A stretch of 64,000 nucleotides of DNA from Fomes fomentarius (Eukaryota; Basidiomycota; Agaricomycetes; Polyporales; Polyporaceae). Every line of letters begins with the position of its first letter. Positions within the stretch are counted from its first letter, which is position 1. Positions 1 through 11,400 of the stretch are shown piece after piece. The translations under genes and the position numbers were made by a program. Under the pieces are notes generated by a model, which did not search any database, was not told where the DNA came from, and saw only the letters and a list, made by a program, of their open reading frames with translations. The stretch covers positions 868,001 through 932,000 of the forward strand of contig JABYQN010000008.1 in NCBI GenBank assembly GCA_022606135.1, read 5' to 3'.

Positions 1-2500
1 GAAACCTCAACATCCGAACCCGCGCATCCCGGCGACACCTTTGGCGTACATGTTGGGCATGATTCCCGGCTTTCGCTGCAGGTGCCTCTGCCTCCCGGAC
101 TAGGACCCGAGAAATGGTCCTATACCGAGCTCGCGACCTTCTGGACGGCTCCTGATTTGTCTGAGGAGCACTGTGATCCGTCTGGCCCCTCTGGCCTCCT
201 ACTTGCGACTGTAGATGATTATGGCTCCTCGCGATCTCCTAAGCTACCTGCTGGCTCCGGTGAACAGGAAATAAGCAAGACATCCTCAAGCGTGTTCTCT
301 CTGTCCTCCCTTCACTTCGTTGGTACTCTTGGCCGAGGCGGCTGCGCTAAGGTTCTGCTGGCGGACTCTTCTGTATCTGGGGATGCCTCAACCCAGGTTG
401 CGGTCAAGGTCTACGGGAAGAAGGACATGACGCGGGATGATTCCGACGAAGTCAGAAGTGAAGTCCGGATACTACGCGCGATCACAAAACTCCAACACGA
501 GTCTTCGGCAATCGGAAGTGCGTTTTTGCAAGGGGTGCACGCTGCGTTCCAGACAAAAGAGCACGTTTTCATCGTCATGGTACGTCCAAGCATCTGGCCC
601 ATTTAACTCTTGTCCCAGTCTGACAAGGTGTATGCGTCGGTGCACATAGGACCGCCATTGTGCCTCCCTCTCTCATCCAGCCGTCCGGCGCAAACTACGA
701 CTGCATCCGGGGGGCAGCGATTCCCTGAATGCCACCATGCATATACTATCGAAATCGACCTCCCTTCCCATCGCGTTCCCTTCGTGTTCGTCTCTCTCGA
801 CGCCCTACGACGAGGCCCTCAACACCCTCCGGCTCCTCTCTGCCGAGCTCCTACTGGGTTTACTCTTCTTGCACGCGCAGGGTATTGTCCACCAGGATAT
901 CAAGCCCGCGAACGTCCTGATGTCTACCTCAGGACATGCCGTGATTACGGACTTTGGGTCAGGAAGATGCATGCCTCCCTGGCGGATCTCTCGTTTTCAG
1001 GGATCAGAAGACTGGAGTCCAGACTTCTCTAGCAACTCTGTGTGGACTCCACCAGGGTCGCGAAATAGCACCGCATCCAACATCCGCCCAGCCCATGTCC
1101 TTTACAGGAAGATCGTACTCTGTGCAAACGACCAAGTCTCGTTTACGCGGCGGTATGCAGCTCCGGAACTTCTTAATCCGCCCTTAGGAATGGAAGGACA
1201 GGACATATTGATCTACGACGAGCGCGTGGACTTTTACAGCCTGGGCATCATGCTGCGTGAACTCGCCTTCGAGGCGGTGGACGAGGCCTTCAAGGCTGAC
1301 TTTGGCTGCAGCTTCGGCTCTTGCGAACGGTGGGAGTGTGCGAGCGACGGAGCTACAAAGGAAAGTCGACCAGAGTCGGAGGTAGATGGTGCATTTCTCA
1401 ACTTCATAGACCAGGTGCGTTGAGTCAAATACTTTTGACGCGTATCGCTCTATTTCTGACTGACAGTTGATATACCAATCGTGATGGTGACAAACGTGAA
1501 CTAATTGTAGCTGGTAGCCGATCGTCCTGACGAGCGACTCTGTGGTGTACACGCTCGGGAACAGACGTTCTTTGATCCTCTGCGGGAGCTGTGGGACGAT
1601 GTCGCTGCGCTGAGGTACCCGCCGTTCACCGAAGTGGTCTGGCCGGACTTGGAAGAAGACACAAGGCTGGACCGTCGCGCGTACAGTGAAGGAGATGTTG
1701 ATAGCCTCAATGGTGACGACTGTGTGCCAAGCTGTCTTGAAAAGCTGGACGACATCCCCTATTGCGCCGATGGCGACCATATCATCCCTTATGACACCGA
1801 TCTAGAACGGGCCGTCTCTATACCGCCCATCGCCACACCTCCTAGCGCATTGGCTTCCAAAACGGCAACCGCAAACTCTGCGGAGGACCTACAGACTCTC
1901 TATTGTGACAGACTACCTCACCCGCCCCTGTCGCTTCTGCCCACAATACCTACTCTCTCCACGTCTTCATCAGAGCTCGTGAAGGATGTAACAGACAAGA
2001 CTGCGACTGTGGTGATGAAGGACCTGGACACCGTCTCTAGACGCAAGTCGGGACCTCTGCGACGTCGCCAAGTCGTGCACGACCTCCGAGAAGCATTCCA
2101 CCTCGCTGGCGTCGCCTCCTTCCGTGGTCACCACTCGTCACACTCACAACCTCCCGCCTTGGCGGCGTCCAGGCCACACCGTCATCATCGTTCTGTCAGT
2201 GCTGCAACCACAACCGGACGCACAAAACACCTCCGTAGACCGTCGTCGACACTTGACTTTGAGCAACAAATCACCATCGCGCTTTTGGCTACGATGGGGA
2301 CTGGCAGCAATCTCAAGGGCGGAGGTACCGCGTCGGTCGCTTCGCTGCATTGTCATGGTCCGCCAGGCTCGGCTCGCTCGATGGACGCCCACTGCGCGAA
2401 CAATCACGACGTCCAGCATTCACCGCGTGCGCCTGGCGCGATAGTTAAGCGAGGGAAGATGCAGTCGCTGCTACGCAAAGTGAAATGTCTGATGTTGTGA
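1..2500 (+). CDS. Divergent Ser/Thr protein kinase, 5' end missing
   Basis: The reading frame is open from base 1, so the start codon lies before the window. The frame shows a glycine loop (GTLGRGGCAKV, about 322-354), the ATP-binding lysine in VAVKVYGKK, a catalytic loop HQDIKPANV (about 892), DFG (about 950) and an APE motif (AAPELL, about 1157). This is a complete kinase core. HQD replaces HRD, so it is a non-RD kinase. About 60 residues separate DFG from APE, longer than a standard activation segment. The tail after about 1640 is Ser/Pro-rich and basic, with no domain I recognise. Clear introns are about 580-618 and 1415-1510. A further intron between 628 and 680 is needed to connect the N-lobe frame to the frame that carries HQD, but its exact ends do not resolve. 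The general layout resembles AGC-like kinases; substrate and pathway are unknown. Confidence 0.8.
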
Positions 2501-3032
2501 TTATTTTCCTCTAGCTCCTGTGGATATCATCTCGGGTATTCCTGATGTCTGTCTCTTCCGCTGTGTTCATTAGTTTGATTTGTTGTCTCTGGGTCTGCAG
2601 AGCGCACATTAGATGAGTGGAATGAACATGCCTATTCTCGTCCCCGGCCGCGTGCGATTCCGAGCGACATCGCATGGCAGAACGTTCAACGTTCAACGAT
2701 TGAATAATTCATTGGAGCGGAATGCAGGAGACAAGCACGGGCGAGCCCCGGAAAGGGCGCCGACGAGGGGTACTTTCCAAATATAGCATCCAGGAACGCG
2801 AGCGAATTCAAGCTCCGCAAGAACGGGCGTGTTTCATAAGTCGGTTGTCAAGCTCACCACTCTGCTTTCTCTTCATATTCTCCCGTCCTCGACCGACTCC
2901 TAGCATCCTCCGCAGGCCTCTCGTGCCCCACCGCTTTCGACTTCACGCCCGTCGCTCCCTAGCGCACCCTTACAGTCTCTACTCCATCCGCTCCTTGGCA
3001 CCTCTACCAAAGCAAAAACCAATCAGACAGAC
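2501..3032. other. Intergenic, kinase 3' flank to wall-protein promoter
   Basis: No gene is supported here. The last 150 bases before the start at 3033 are pyrimidine-rich (many TC and CTC runs), typical of a fungal promoter and leader. A short direct repeat of TTCAACG occurs near 2684-2700. Confidence 0.4.
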
Positions 3033-4233
3033 ATGATGTTCTCCTCTGCTCTCCTCATCCTCGCTGCGGTCGCGCCCGCTTTCGCTACTGTCTACGTAAG
3101 TCCCTATCTATGTTGCGTGCGGTGGATAGGCGGGAAAGTTGACTGTGTACGACAGGTCACCGCGCCCGTCGACTCGACGAGCTGGACAGCCAACCAGGAG
3201 CAGACCGTCTCATGGCAGGATGACAACACCGCTCCTGCCCTGAAGGACTTCGGTCTATCCAAGGTTTCGGTTTACGTCGGCAACCAGAACCAGCAGGTGA
3301 GCTCCTATTTCTTTCCTTTCATCCCACCCGTGGGACGAGTGTGTGATGGAGCGCGGTGGTTGTCCAGAGGGATCATCAGCTCGTGCAGATTTCGACAGAC
3401 AGATGTCAGATTGCGTGATGTTCGCTCAGGACCGGATGTCATTCCATGACTCTGCCTTGCATGTCTTGCTTGCAGAGAAACGGAGGTCAATCTAATGCTT
3501 GATGGTACCACCATTGTATCGCGTTTCTCTGTGAGATCTTATGCGGATGGGTTGGATGCGACAAGGGATGGAACGGTACCACCTAGTGACTTGTAGCATC
3601 GCCTCCTTTCCAGTGTTGGGAACATGATCCAGGTCACGTACTCATCATCGTTGTTTCATCCAGACCCTCGTCCAATCTATCGTCGATTCTGTTGACGTTT
3701 CGACGACCAGCTCGATCAAGTTCACCCCTGAGGCCAGTGTTGGTGAGAACGGCAAATACTAGTAAGTATCCTTCGCGTCTTGTATATGCTGTCCTTATAC
3801 AACCATAACAGCTTCGTCCGCTTCGAGTCGATCAACCTCAAGGATCCCAAGAACCCCCAATTCCCGGCTCTTGCGTTCTCATCGAAGTACACGTAAGTCA
3901 ATCTTGCCAGAACTTAGGTGTGAAACAAGAACTAACTGTGATGCTCTCAGCATGAGTGGTATGACTGGCACATTCACCGCTGATGTCAAGGCGCAGATCA
4001 ACGGCGCTGCCAGTGCGGCGAGCTCGCCCGCCGCTGGCACCACCAGCGCCGCGGGTACTGCAGCTCCCGCTTCGTCCAAGACCGCCTCCACCAAGGCTCC
4101 ATCGAGTACCACCTCTGCGAACTCGACGTCTTCTGGTGCCAACGCGGACAATGGCGCGATCTCTGCCCCCGCAAGCACATTCGTGGGCGTTGCTGGTGCT
4201 GCCGTCGCTGTCCTTTCTGCCATGTTCCTGTAA
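3033..4233 (+). CDS. Kre9/Knh1-like secreted GPI-anchored wall protein
   Basis: Exons are 3033-3095, 3156-3296, 3664-3761, 3812-3892 and 3951-4233, giving 221 residues. The N-terminus is a signal peptide (MMFSSALLILAAVAPAFA). The body has the features of the fungal Ser/Thr-rich Kre9/Knh1 N-terminal family: an early SWTANQEQTVSW segment and a later YYFVRFESINLKDP strand. A long Ala/Ser/Thr-rich stalk follows (residues about 130-195). It ends in a hydrophobic C-terminus (FVGVAGAAVAVLSAMFL) expected for GPI attachment. Family members act at the cell surface in beta-glucan assembly or as wall mannoproteins; the specific role here is inferred. Either ATG at 3033 or 3036 could start it. Intron 2 (3297-3663) is 367 bp, far longer than its neighbours of 50-60 bp. 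Confidence 0.85.
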
Positions 4234-5357
4234 TCCAGTGGCATGTTCGGACAGCTAAAGTCATGTTTGAGAACGGCAGTCGACCCTTTGCACATAGTCG
4301 TTGGACACTTCTATCGGCTATCTGGTCTCATATGATCCCTTTCGATTACCTGTTCCCGTGTTTTTCAGGCTCCCCTGCTCTGCTTCATCTACCTACCACC
4401 ACCGAGTACAGGATTGTGTGTTTGACCGACTACCCTGGGTCCCTCCGTCCTTGCCATTGCTTCATTACTTACTCCAATGCTTTCCTTTTGGATTCCTATC
4501 TCTGCCGTAGCTATAGTCCATAGATTGACACTATTTGACAGAATACGTCATGCACGACCTCCTTGATGACGCGTACTCCCGTATCTCTTGTATAGCTACA
4601 GCATAGCATTGGCCGAGGACCTCACTGCTTACGCTCTTTAATACACGATTGCTGTTCTCTGCCATCTCTGACGCCTTTAGGTGCGCAATGTATCGTTTAG
4701 ATCCACGTAGCTTCTGGTTTTGACAGACTCTAGGAGAGTACCCAAACGTGTACTGCAGCATAACACGAGAGTTTCTGGCAGTCAAGACTCAGACGGTGTC
4801 CCCGAGTCTCGATTATCGGTCCTATCACATCTTACAGTGCCTTGCATAAATTCTGTGAACACGCTCGTGTGCGTCGCCGCCGACCCGCATTTGCATTATC
4901 CACACGCCTCGAGTCATTCAAGTGGGCTGATAGCAGTGATTAGTATATGAATATTCATGTGTGGGTCTCGAAGCAGCGTCTTCGTACTGATTCGCCTAAA
5001 TTGGTAATAGGGTGGCACTGCTTCAGATAAACCGAGGCAGGAGGGTACATCATGTAATGTTGCAATGAACCAGTGGGGTTTTGGAGCTCTACTGGACGCT
5101 GATATGACTTGCAATGACAACCTGAGACTCTTTATTAGCTACATTCGTTTCGGGCCCTCGTTGCAACTGCGGTCGGCGGTGACACGAGATATGGGCGTCT
5201 GCCCGATTTGGCAGTGGATGCGCCGGCGCGAGCGTGTTCACATGCAAGCTCAACGTGCTCTACACGACCGTGTTCTGCTTGTCCGTTGAGTTGATCTTGA
5301 AGTTCACGTTTGTGCTGACACACAACCTACCTAGAAGGCCACTGGCAGACTCGGATC
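4234..5357. other. Intergenic, no gene seen
   Basis: Only short overlapping open frames on both strands, with no recognisable domain and no convincing splice pattern. It probably holds the 3' UTR of the wall protein and the promoter of the F-box gene. Confidence 0.4.
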
Positions 5358-7163
5358 ATGCATCATTGCTTACGCGTCGAAGATATCCTCAGAATCATCT
5401 TCGAACATGTCGACGCCCACTTCTACACCCTACACGACATGCATCAGCCTGTATACTGTCGCCAGGAGCAGGCTCTCGAGACACTCGCAGCCCTCGCAAG
5501 GACTTGCCGTACATTCAAAGATCCGGCATTGGACATTCTCTGGCGCGAAATACCCAGTATAAACATCCTTCTCAAATACCCGCTCCGCGACGCCATGCTA
5601 GTGGATGCCAATATGTGTATAGTGAGCTAAGCGACCATTGAACGTTGGTTTGTAGTCAGAACTCATCTTGATGTCATCTAGCGGCTGAAGGATCATCTTT
5701 CGACAGATTGGAGGCCACTGGATCTGTATATCCCTCGAGTTCGATCCGTCGGTCGCCCATTCGCTGACGAGCTCTTGAGAGCAGTGGAAACTCTCGTCGA
5801 CCCTGATGTGGTGCTTGGTGAACTAGCGAAGCATCTGAGACAGAGCAGAGAAGCTGACGCCAAGACACCGCTCATCCCAAACGTTCAGGAAGTAGTATTG
5901 CACCGTAATAGTCTTTCCGACTTGCATGTTGAGTTGTTGTTGGGTACAACAACTCGCGCGCTTCATCTTACGGACGAACCTGTTGGCGACCACAGCGCAT
6001 TGTACCACTGGCTCCGCTCACCCCCTCTTCTGCTGACTACCATATCCATGCCCATCAACGAACCGGCCCCAGTGGGTGCAGAAAGTTCTGTCTGCAGAGT
6101 GCTTTGCGCTTTGCACCATTGGCGACACGTTTCCTTGCCATTCAGTACGTTGGCAGAGTCGAAGACCGTTGAGCACTTGGCGTCGCTCCCCACACTCACA
6201 TCGCTCGAAATCACGTTCGACACAAACGACGTCCCCCTTCCTCAGTCCGATACTCGCTTTTCGCGCCTCCAGCGACTTGGTCTCAAGATCAATGGTTACT
6301 CGGAGGGCCTGGCACTCTTCCTTAGTCACTATCTCGACACGCACTCCACTACCTCACAACCGCCGACCCTCGAGGAAGTCACGATCTGGTTCATGGCCCA
6401 CTACGACCACGGCGAGGATGTCGTCATCGCGGAAGTGCTCAAAGCAATGCCTGCAACGTTGATGCGCACCATAACCATCTTTCCCTCAAATTTCGGCGTT
6501 GTCTCAGGCTTTACTCGCTCCGGCAGCCGGTTCGAAAGCCCTGATGTGATGCTCGCGGATCTCACGCCAACACTCCCCCAGGCGCGCTTTACGCACCTCC
6601 GGTCCCTCTGCATCGTATCTGATGACTATCCGATCGCCGCAGACAGCGAGTGTCTCGTGGAGGTCGCGGCCGCTTTGCCGTCGTTGGAGATTCTCGACCT
6701 TTGCCCGAGGGAGCCGCACACGTACTACTCGTATGCCGTGGAAGAGTATCCCACGCTGGATGCGCTCGTTCGTCTCGTTCAGCTATGTAGGAAACTGCGA
6801 ACGTTGCGTATCCCAGCCAACCCGGTCTTGCTCGATCCTGATATCGCCCTCCAAGCGCCATCCTGTCGTTCCGGAGTACGGAGACTCTGTCTATGGTCCC
6901 TCCCCCTTGATACCGACATGCACCCTCCCGATTATGAGACATCGACACCCCAATCGCTCGAACCGCGGGTGATTGCTTCCCTCCTCGGTGACTTGTTTCC
7001 ACGTGTAGAAGAACTGCGTGTCGTTCCGATTCGATATCCTGCAGATGACAATTGCAGGCGCGGATGGGAAAGAGTCTTCGACGAGCTTCTGAGGAGCGGG
7101 AAGCTGGAGGTCTCGATTAGCGAGCAGTGGTCCGTCCTTCTGGTTTGCGTCCGTTGGAGTTGA
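5358..7163 (+). CDS. F-box protein with divergent leucine-rich C-terminus
   Basis: Two exons, 5358-5621 and 5682-7163, give about 581 residues. The start reads CLRVEDILRIIFEHVD, then an LAALARTCRTF segment and LDILWREI. This is the typical Agaricomycete F-box helix pattern (residues about 5-75), which binds Skp1 in SCF ubiquitin ligases. The rest is a series of leucine-rich stretches at irregular spacing, as in the large mushroom F-box/LRR-like families that select substrates. No target can be inferred. The last codons may be wrong: a possible 40 bp intron at 7144-7183 would replace the final residues with a short alternative tail ending at TAG near 7228. Confidence 0.8.
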
Positions 7164-8457
7164 TGTGCTGACTGTCCCTCAGGAGGGTCTTCTCGGTGGA
7201 TTTCTAGTTTCAAGCTACAATACCTAGCATTCCTACAAGTGTCCTCATTGGAAGAAAGGTTGCACGAACCGAGCACACAGCAAGTATAGCGCTCCCCAGT
7301 CGACTTCATACGCACTACCCCTGCATGCTACACTATCGACTCTCGTGCTCAGAATTCAGGCTCCATAGTAAGCTAGCCAATCGGTAGTGGATAAAACTAG
7401 GTAGCACAGGGAAGAAGGAACAGTCATAGTAAAGGTTTACAGCGATTCCACTGGCACTGGCAGGATGCGCCAACATCTTGGCAGTGGTAGGTCATGGCTG
7501 GTAGGTACCCTCATGGCATGAGTATGGTCGTCATCCGGTTTCGTAGCAGCGAATACCATTTAGTCGTAAGAAGCCACAAGATACAGTAGTGGTAAACAAC
7601 AGCCTGGCTGAGAGCTGAGTTACTCCGTGCCATCACTCTCAAGACTATCAAACATATTGAAGTCAATCAATGTGAACGAAACTGGATGTCGGTATCAATT
7701 GATCAGTCTCCCCTAGGCGGACACTATATGATTGATGGATGTGGGGAGGGACAATCATATTGTAGTCACATCAATTAGAGCTTCAGTAGGCTTGACGCAA
7801 ACCCCTCACATGGCAAGCGCAGAGGGTCTTGGTAAGAAACTTGCGTTTCAACGCGCTCCGTGTAGCTCACGTGTCGATGATGCATAAGGCGGGCCCCGGG
7901 GTGCGGTCTCTGTGTGAATACTGTGGTTGTTGCGCGTGTATACGACGTTGTCGGTCGGAGGGGTTGTGTGCTGCTGTACATGTGTCGACATAAGCCAACA
8001 TCATGTCTCACAAAAGCTCTGTGCACACTGCGGTTCAAAAAGCATTTCGAATTGGAGAACATATACCGCTGAATTTGTGAGACGAGAAAGTGGTTATAAT
8101 CTGCGTTGGCCAAGCAGCATCTGCATGGTTTGCAGCGCTTGCTCTGGCGCTTGCTTGACATCGCAGGCAGTGCTATGTCGTGCTCCGCACTAAGATTCGA
8201 GCGGAGATAGTGTTTTCTATTCATGCCGTTCCACGGAGTTGTAAAAAGCTAGGGCAAAGTGTCGGGGTGGTTTCAGTCTCCGCTTGTGTCGGGAGCAGTC
8301 TCGCCCCTTCGACATTCAGGCGTTCTCTCGGTCACTGCTCTCACACTGCCATACCAACGGCGCCGCAACGCTCGCCCCTTCCCTCCTTTTCTCTCCTTGA
8401 ACGACCAGGAAGCTCTTACATCGCACGGGGAGCACCTCGGTGCTGCATCTCTCCGCC
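7164..8457. other. Intergenic region upstream of chitin synthase
   Basis: About 1.3 kb with only short unsupported frames on either strand. The 200 bases before 8458 are C/T-rich and look like a leader. No RNA gene or repeat was recognised. Confidence 0.4.
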
Positions 8458-11400
8458 ATGAGCCGACAACAGACCATGCACCAGCAGCTGGAGTCCGTCA
8501 TGGACCTCGCAACGCTCTCGCCCATCTCGGAGGACATCATCGTCTCATGCATCCGGGAGCGGTTTATGACAGACAACATCTACACTAACATCGGCACCTC
8601 AGCACTTGTCGCAGTAAACCCCCACAAGTATGTTCCCAGTAATTCCGATGCAGTCCTCCACAAATACGCGGCCGAGTACCGCGACACGTCTCCCGACAAG
8701 GTTCGCCTTGCTCCCCACATCTTCCAACTGGCCAACAATGCCTACTACCACATGCGGAGAACGGCGCAGGATCAGTCCATCCTCTTCACGTACGTGTCTT
8801 TCTGCCTTTCGTAGTTTAGACGCTTCCCGCTCGGTATCAAGTCCCCCTCTCATCCCCGCTATGGTCCTGTTTTCTCTTGTGTGTCACGACGCCGGCGATG
8901 CGGCAAGTTCACCAGGAGCGACGGGGTCTGTTTGGTACTTCGCTTTTTGCGAGTGCATTCGCTTTCACGTATCTGGCCACGCTGCCACGAGTTATGTTTA
9001 GCGGCGCGTCGTTCTGGCTCTACAGCACATGTCTCTCACAATGGGAGGAATATCATCTGAGCCTGATTGGCACTCCCTGAACGTAGCGGGTATCAGCCAG
9101 GGTCTGCCGGTTCAACCTGCAGGAGAACGAGCAGACGGAGACCTTAGGCCGGCCAGAGAGGGAGAGCGTGTGCGAGAGGGTTTCAAAAGTCCCGCTTTGC
9201 GAACCCGCATCCCGGATCACGAGGGCCTTGGGTTATGTTTCGTCAATCCTCCCCTTGGAGGGAACTTCGCGTCATCGGGTACCCTGCCCAGCGAGCACTA
9301 GGCTGGTATGATATGTGCTAGGCCGGTATCGAACAGAGCTGGATAGGATATCTCGTACAGGCTCCGATGCCGGTGCGGGATGTGCACCAGCTCTGGATGA
9401 TGTTTGAGCCAGCCGTTGCCTATCCTTATACAACAGGGGCGTCGTTGCATATAACACGGCGTTGCATTGAATTCGCATCGTGGTTACTGGCCAATTGTTA
9501 CCAACGTTTGCCAGTCCGTGATACTGGACTCTCGTCTTGGGCGTTGGCGTTACACGCTGGATACATCCCAAGTGACATGTGTAGTCAACGTGGGACTACG
9601 ATGCATCATGGTGGCACATGGCCGTCCCATATCACCAGAGATCAAGATGGCATTCATGCAACGAAACCCTTTCACGCTGTTGTGCCTACCCCGGCGTGAG
9701 GTTACATACCATATACTGATTCCCCGTCTTCTAGTGGGGAGACTGGGAGTGGCAAGTCGGAGAACCGCAGACTCGCCATCAAGACACTGCTAGAGCTGAG
9801 TGTCAGTCAGCCTGGCAAGAAGGGTTCGAAGTTGGGCAATCAGGTTCCCGCTGCCGAGTTCGTGCTGGAGACCTTCGGCAATTCTCGCACTCTTTTCAAC
9901 CCGAATGCCTCTCACTTCGGCAAGTACACCGAGTTGCAGTTCACCGAACGCGGGCGCGTGTGTGGTGTCAAGACCTTGGACTACTACCTCGAGCGCAGTC
10001 GTGTGGCGGGTGCGCCATCCGGCGAGCGCAACTTCCACATCTTCTACTATTTGATCGCAGGCGCCTCTGCGGAGGAACGCCAGCACATGCACCTCTCGGA
10101 GAAGACACAATATCGGTATGTCGGTGCGCGTGTCCCCACGGCAAGTCGCGCCGTTCCCGCGCAAGATGAAGATGCGGTCCGTTTCGAGCAGCTAAAGGTT
10201 GCACTCAAGAACGTGGGTTTCTCGAAGAGGCACGTCGCTCAGACCTGCCAACTGATCGCCGCCATCCTCCACCTCGGTAATCTCGAGTTCACCGTCGATC
10301 GTCATCGAAACGAGGACGCTGCCGTTGTTCGCAACCTCGATGTGCTGGAGATTGTGGCAGAGTTCTTAGGTGTGCAGCCCGCTGCACTCGAGGCTGCCTT
10401 GTCTTACAAGACGAAGTTGGTGAAGAAGGAGTTGTGCACGGTCTTCCTCGACCCAGATGGCGCGTCGGACAATCGTGACGAGCTCGCGAAGATGCTGTAC
10501 TCCCTGCTCTTCGCGTGGTTGAACGAGCACATCAACCAGCGGCTGTGCCGTGACGACTTCACGACCTTCATCGGCCTCTTCGATCTTCCTGGACTGCAGA
10601 ACATGACGAGCCGGCCGAATTCGCTCGACCAGTTCTGTGTCAACTACGCCAACGAACGGCTCATGAACTTCATCCAGAAGCGTTTGTTCGAGGCACACGT
10701 CCAGGAGTACAACACCGAGGGAATCTCGCGCTTCGTTCCTCATATACCCTACTTCGACAACTCGGAGTGTGTACGACTGCTGCAGAACCGGCCCGGTGGC
10801 CTGATTCACATCATGGATGACCAGGCTCGTCGTCAACCCCGCAAGACCGACCACACGATGGTGGAGGCTATCGCCAAGCGATGGACTAACCACTCCTCCT
10901 TCAAGTCCGGTGGTGTTGATCGCTCAGGCTTCCCGACGTTCACCATCAACCACTTTAGCGGGCCGGTCACCTACTCCTCGCAGGGCTTCCTCGAAAAGAA
11001 CCTGGACTGGCTCAACCCCGACTTCGTTTCCCTTCTGCGCGGCACGAGCACTGGTACGAGTGACGCGCCCGCCGCTGATGGCTCTGGCTCCATGAACCCA
11101 TTCGTCCGCGGCCTGTTCTCGGCCAAGGCGATCGCGACTCAGGCGCATCCTCGCAACGAAGACACGATCGTCTCTGCACAGCAGCCCGTGAAGCCCATGC
11201 GCGCACCATCCACGCGCCGCAAGAATACGATCAAGCGGATGCCAACACTGAAGGAGAACAACGACGTGGATGAGAAGGAGCGGGAGGAGGAGGATGCCGG
11301 GGCGTCTGGTGGCCAGCCCTGCGTCGCCGGGGAGTTCAGGCAAGCACTGGACGTGCTCTTCGAGACGCTGGAGGACACTCAGTCGTGGTATGTGTTCTGC

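Noticed and set aside
82..84. GTG at 82 as the start of the kinase
   Set aside because: The frame is open to base 1, and nuclear fungal genes start with ATG, so the true start is before the window.
7775..8224. Minus-strand frame of 149 codons before the chitin synthase
   Set aside because: Composition is Arg/His/Cys-rich without a motif, and no exon chain can be built.
9272..9699. Open frames of about 100 residues on both strands inside the long chitin synthase intron
   Set aside because: No domain, no conserved pattern and no start context; the length is expected by chance in GC-rich sequence.
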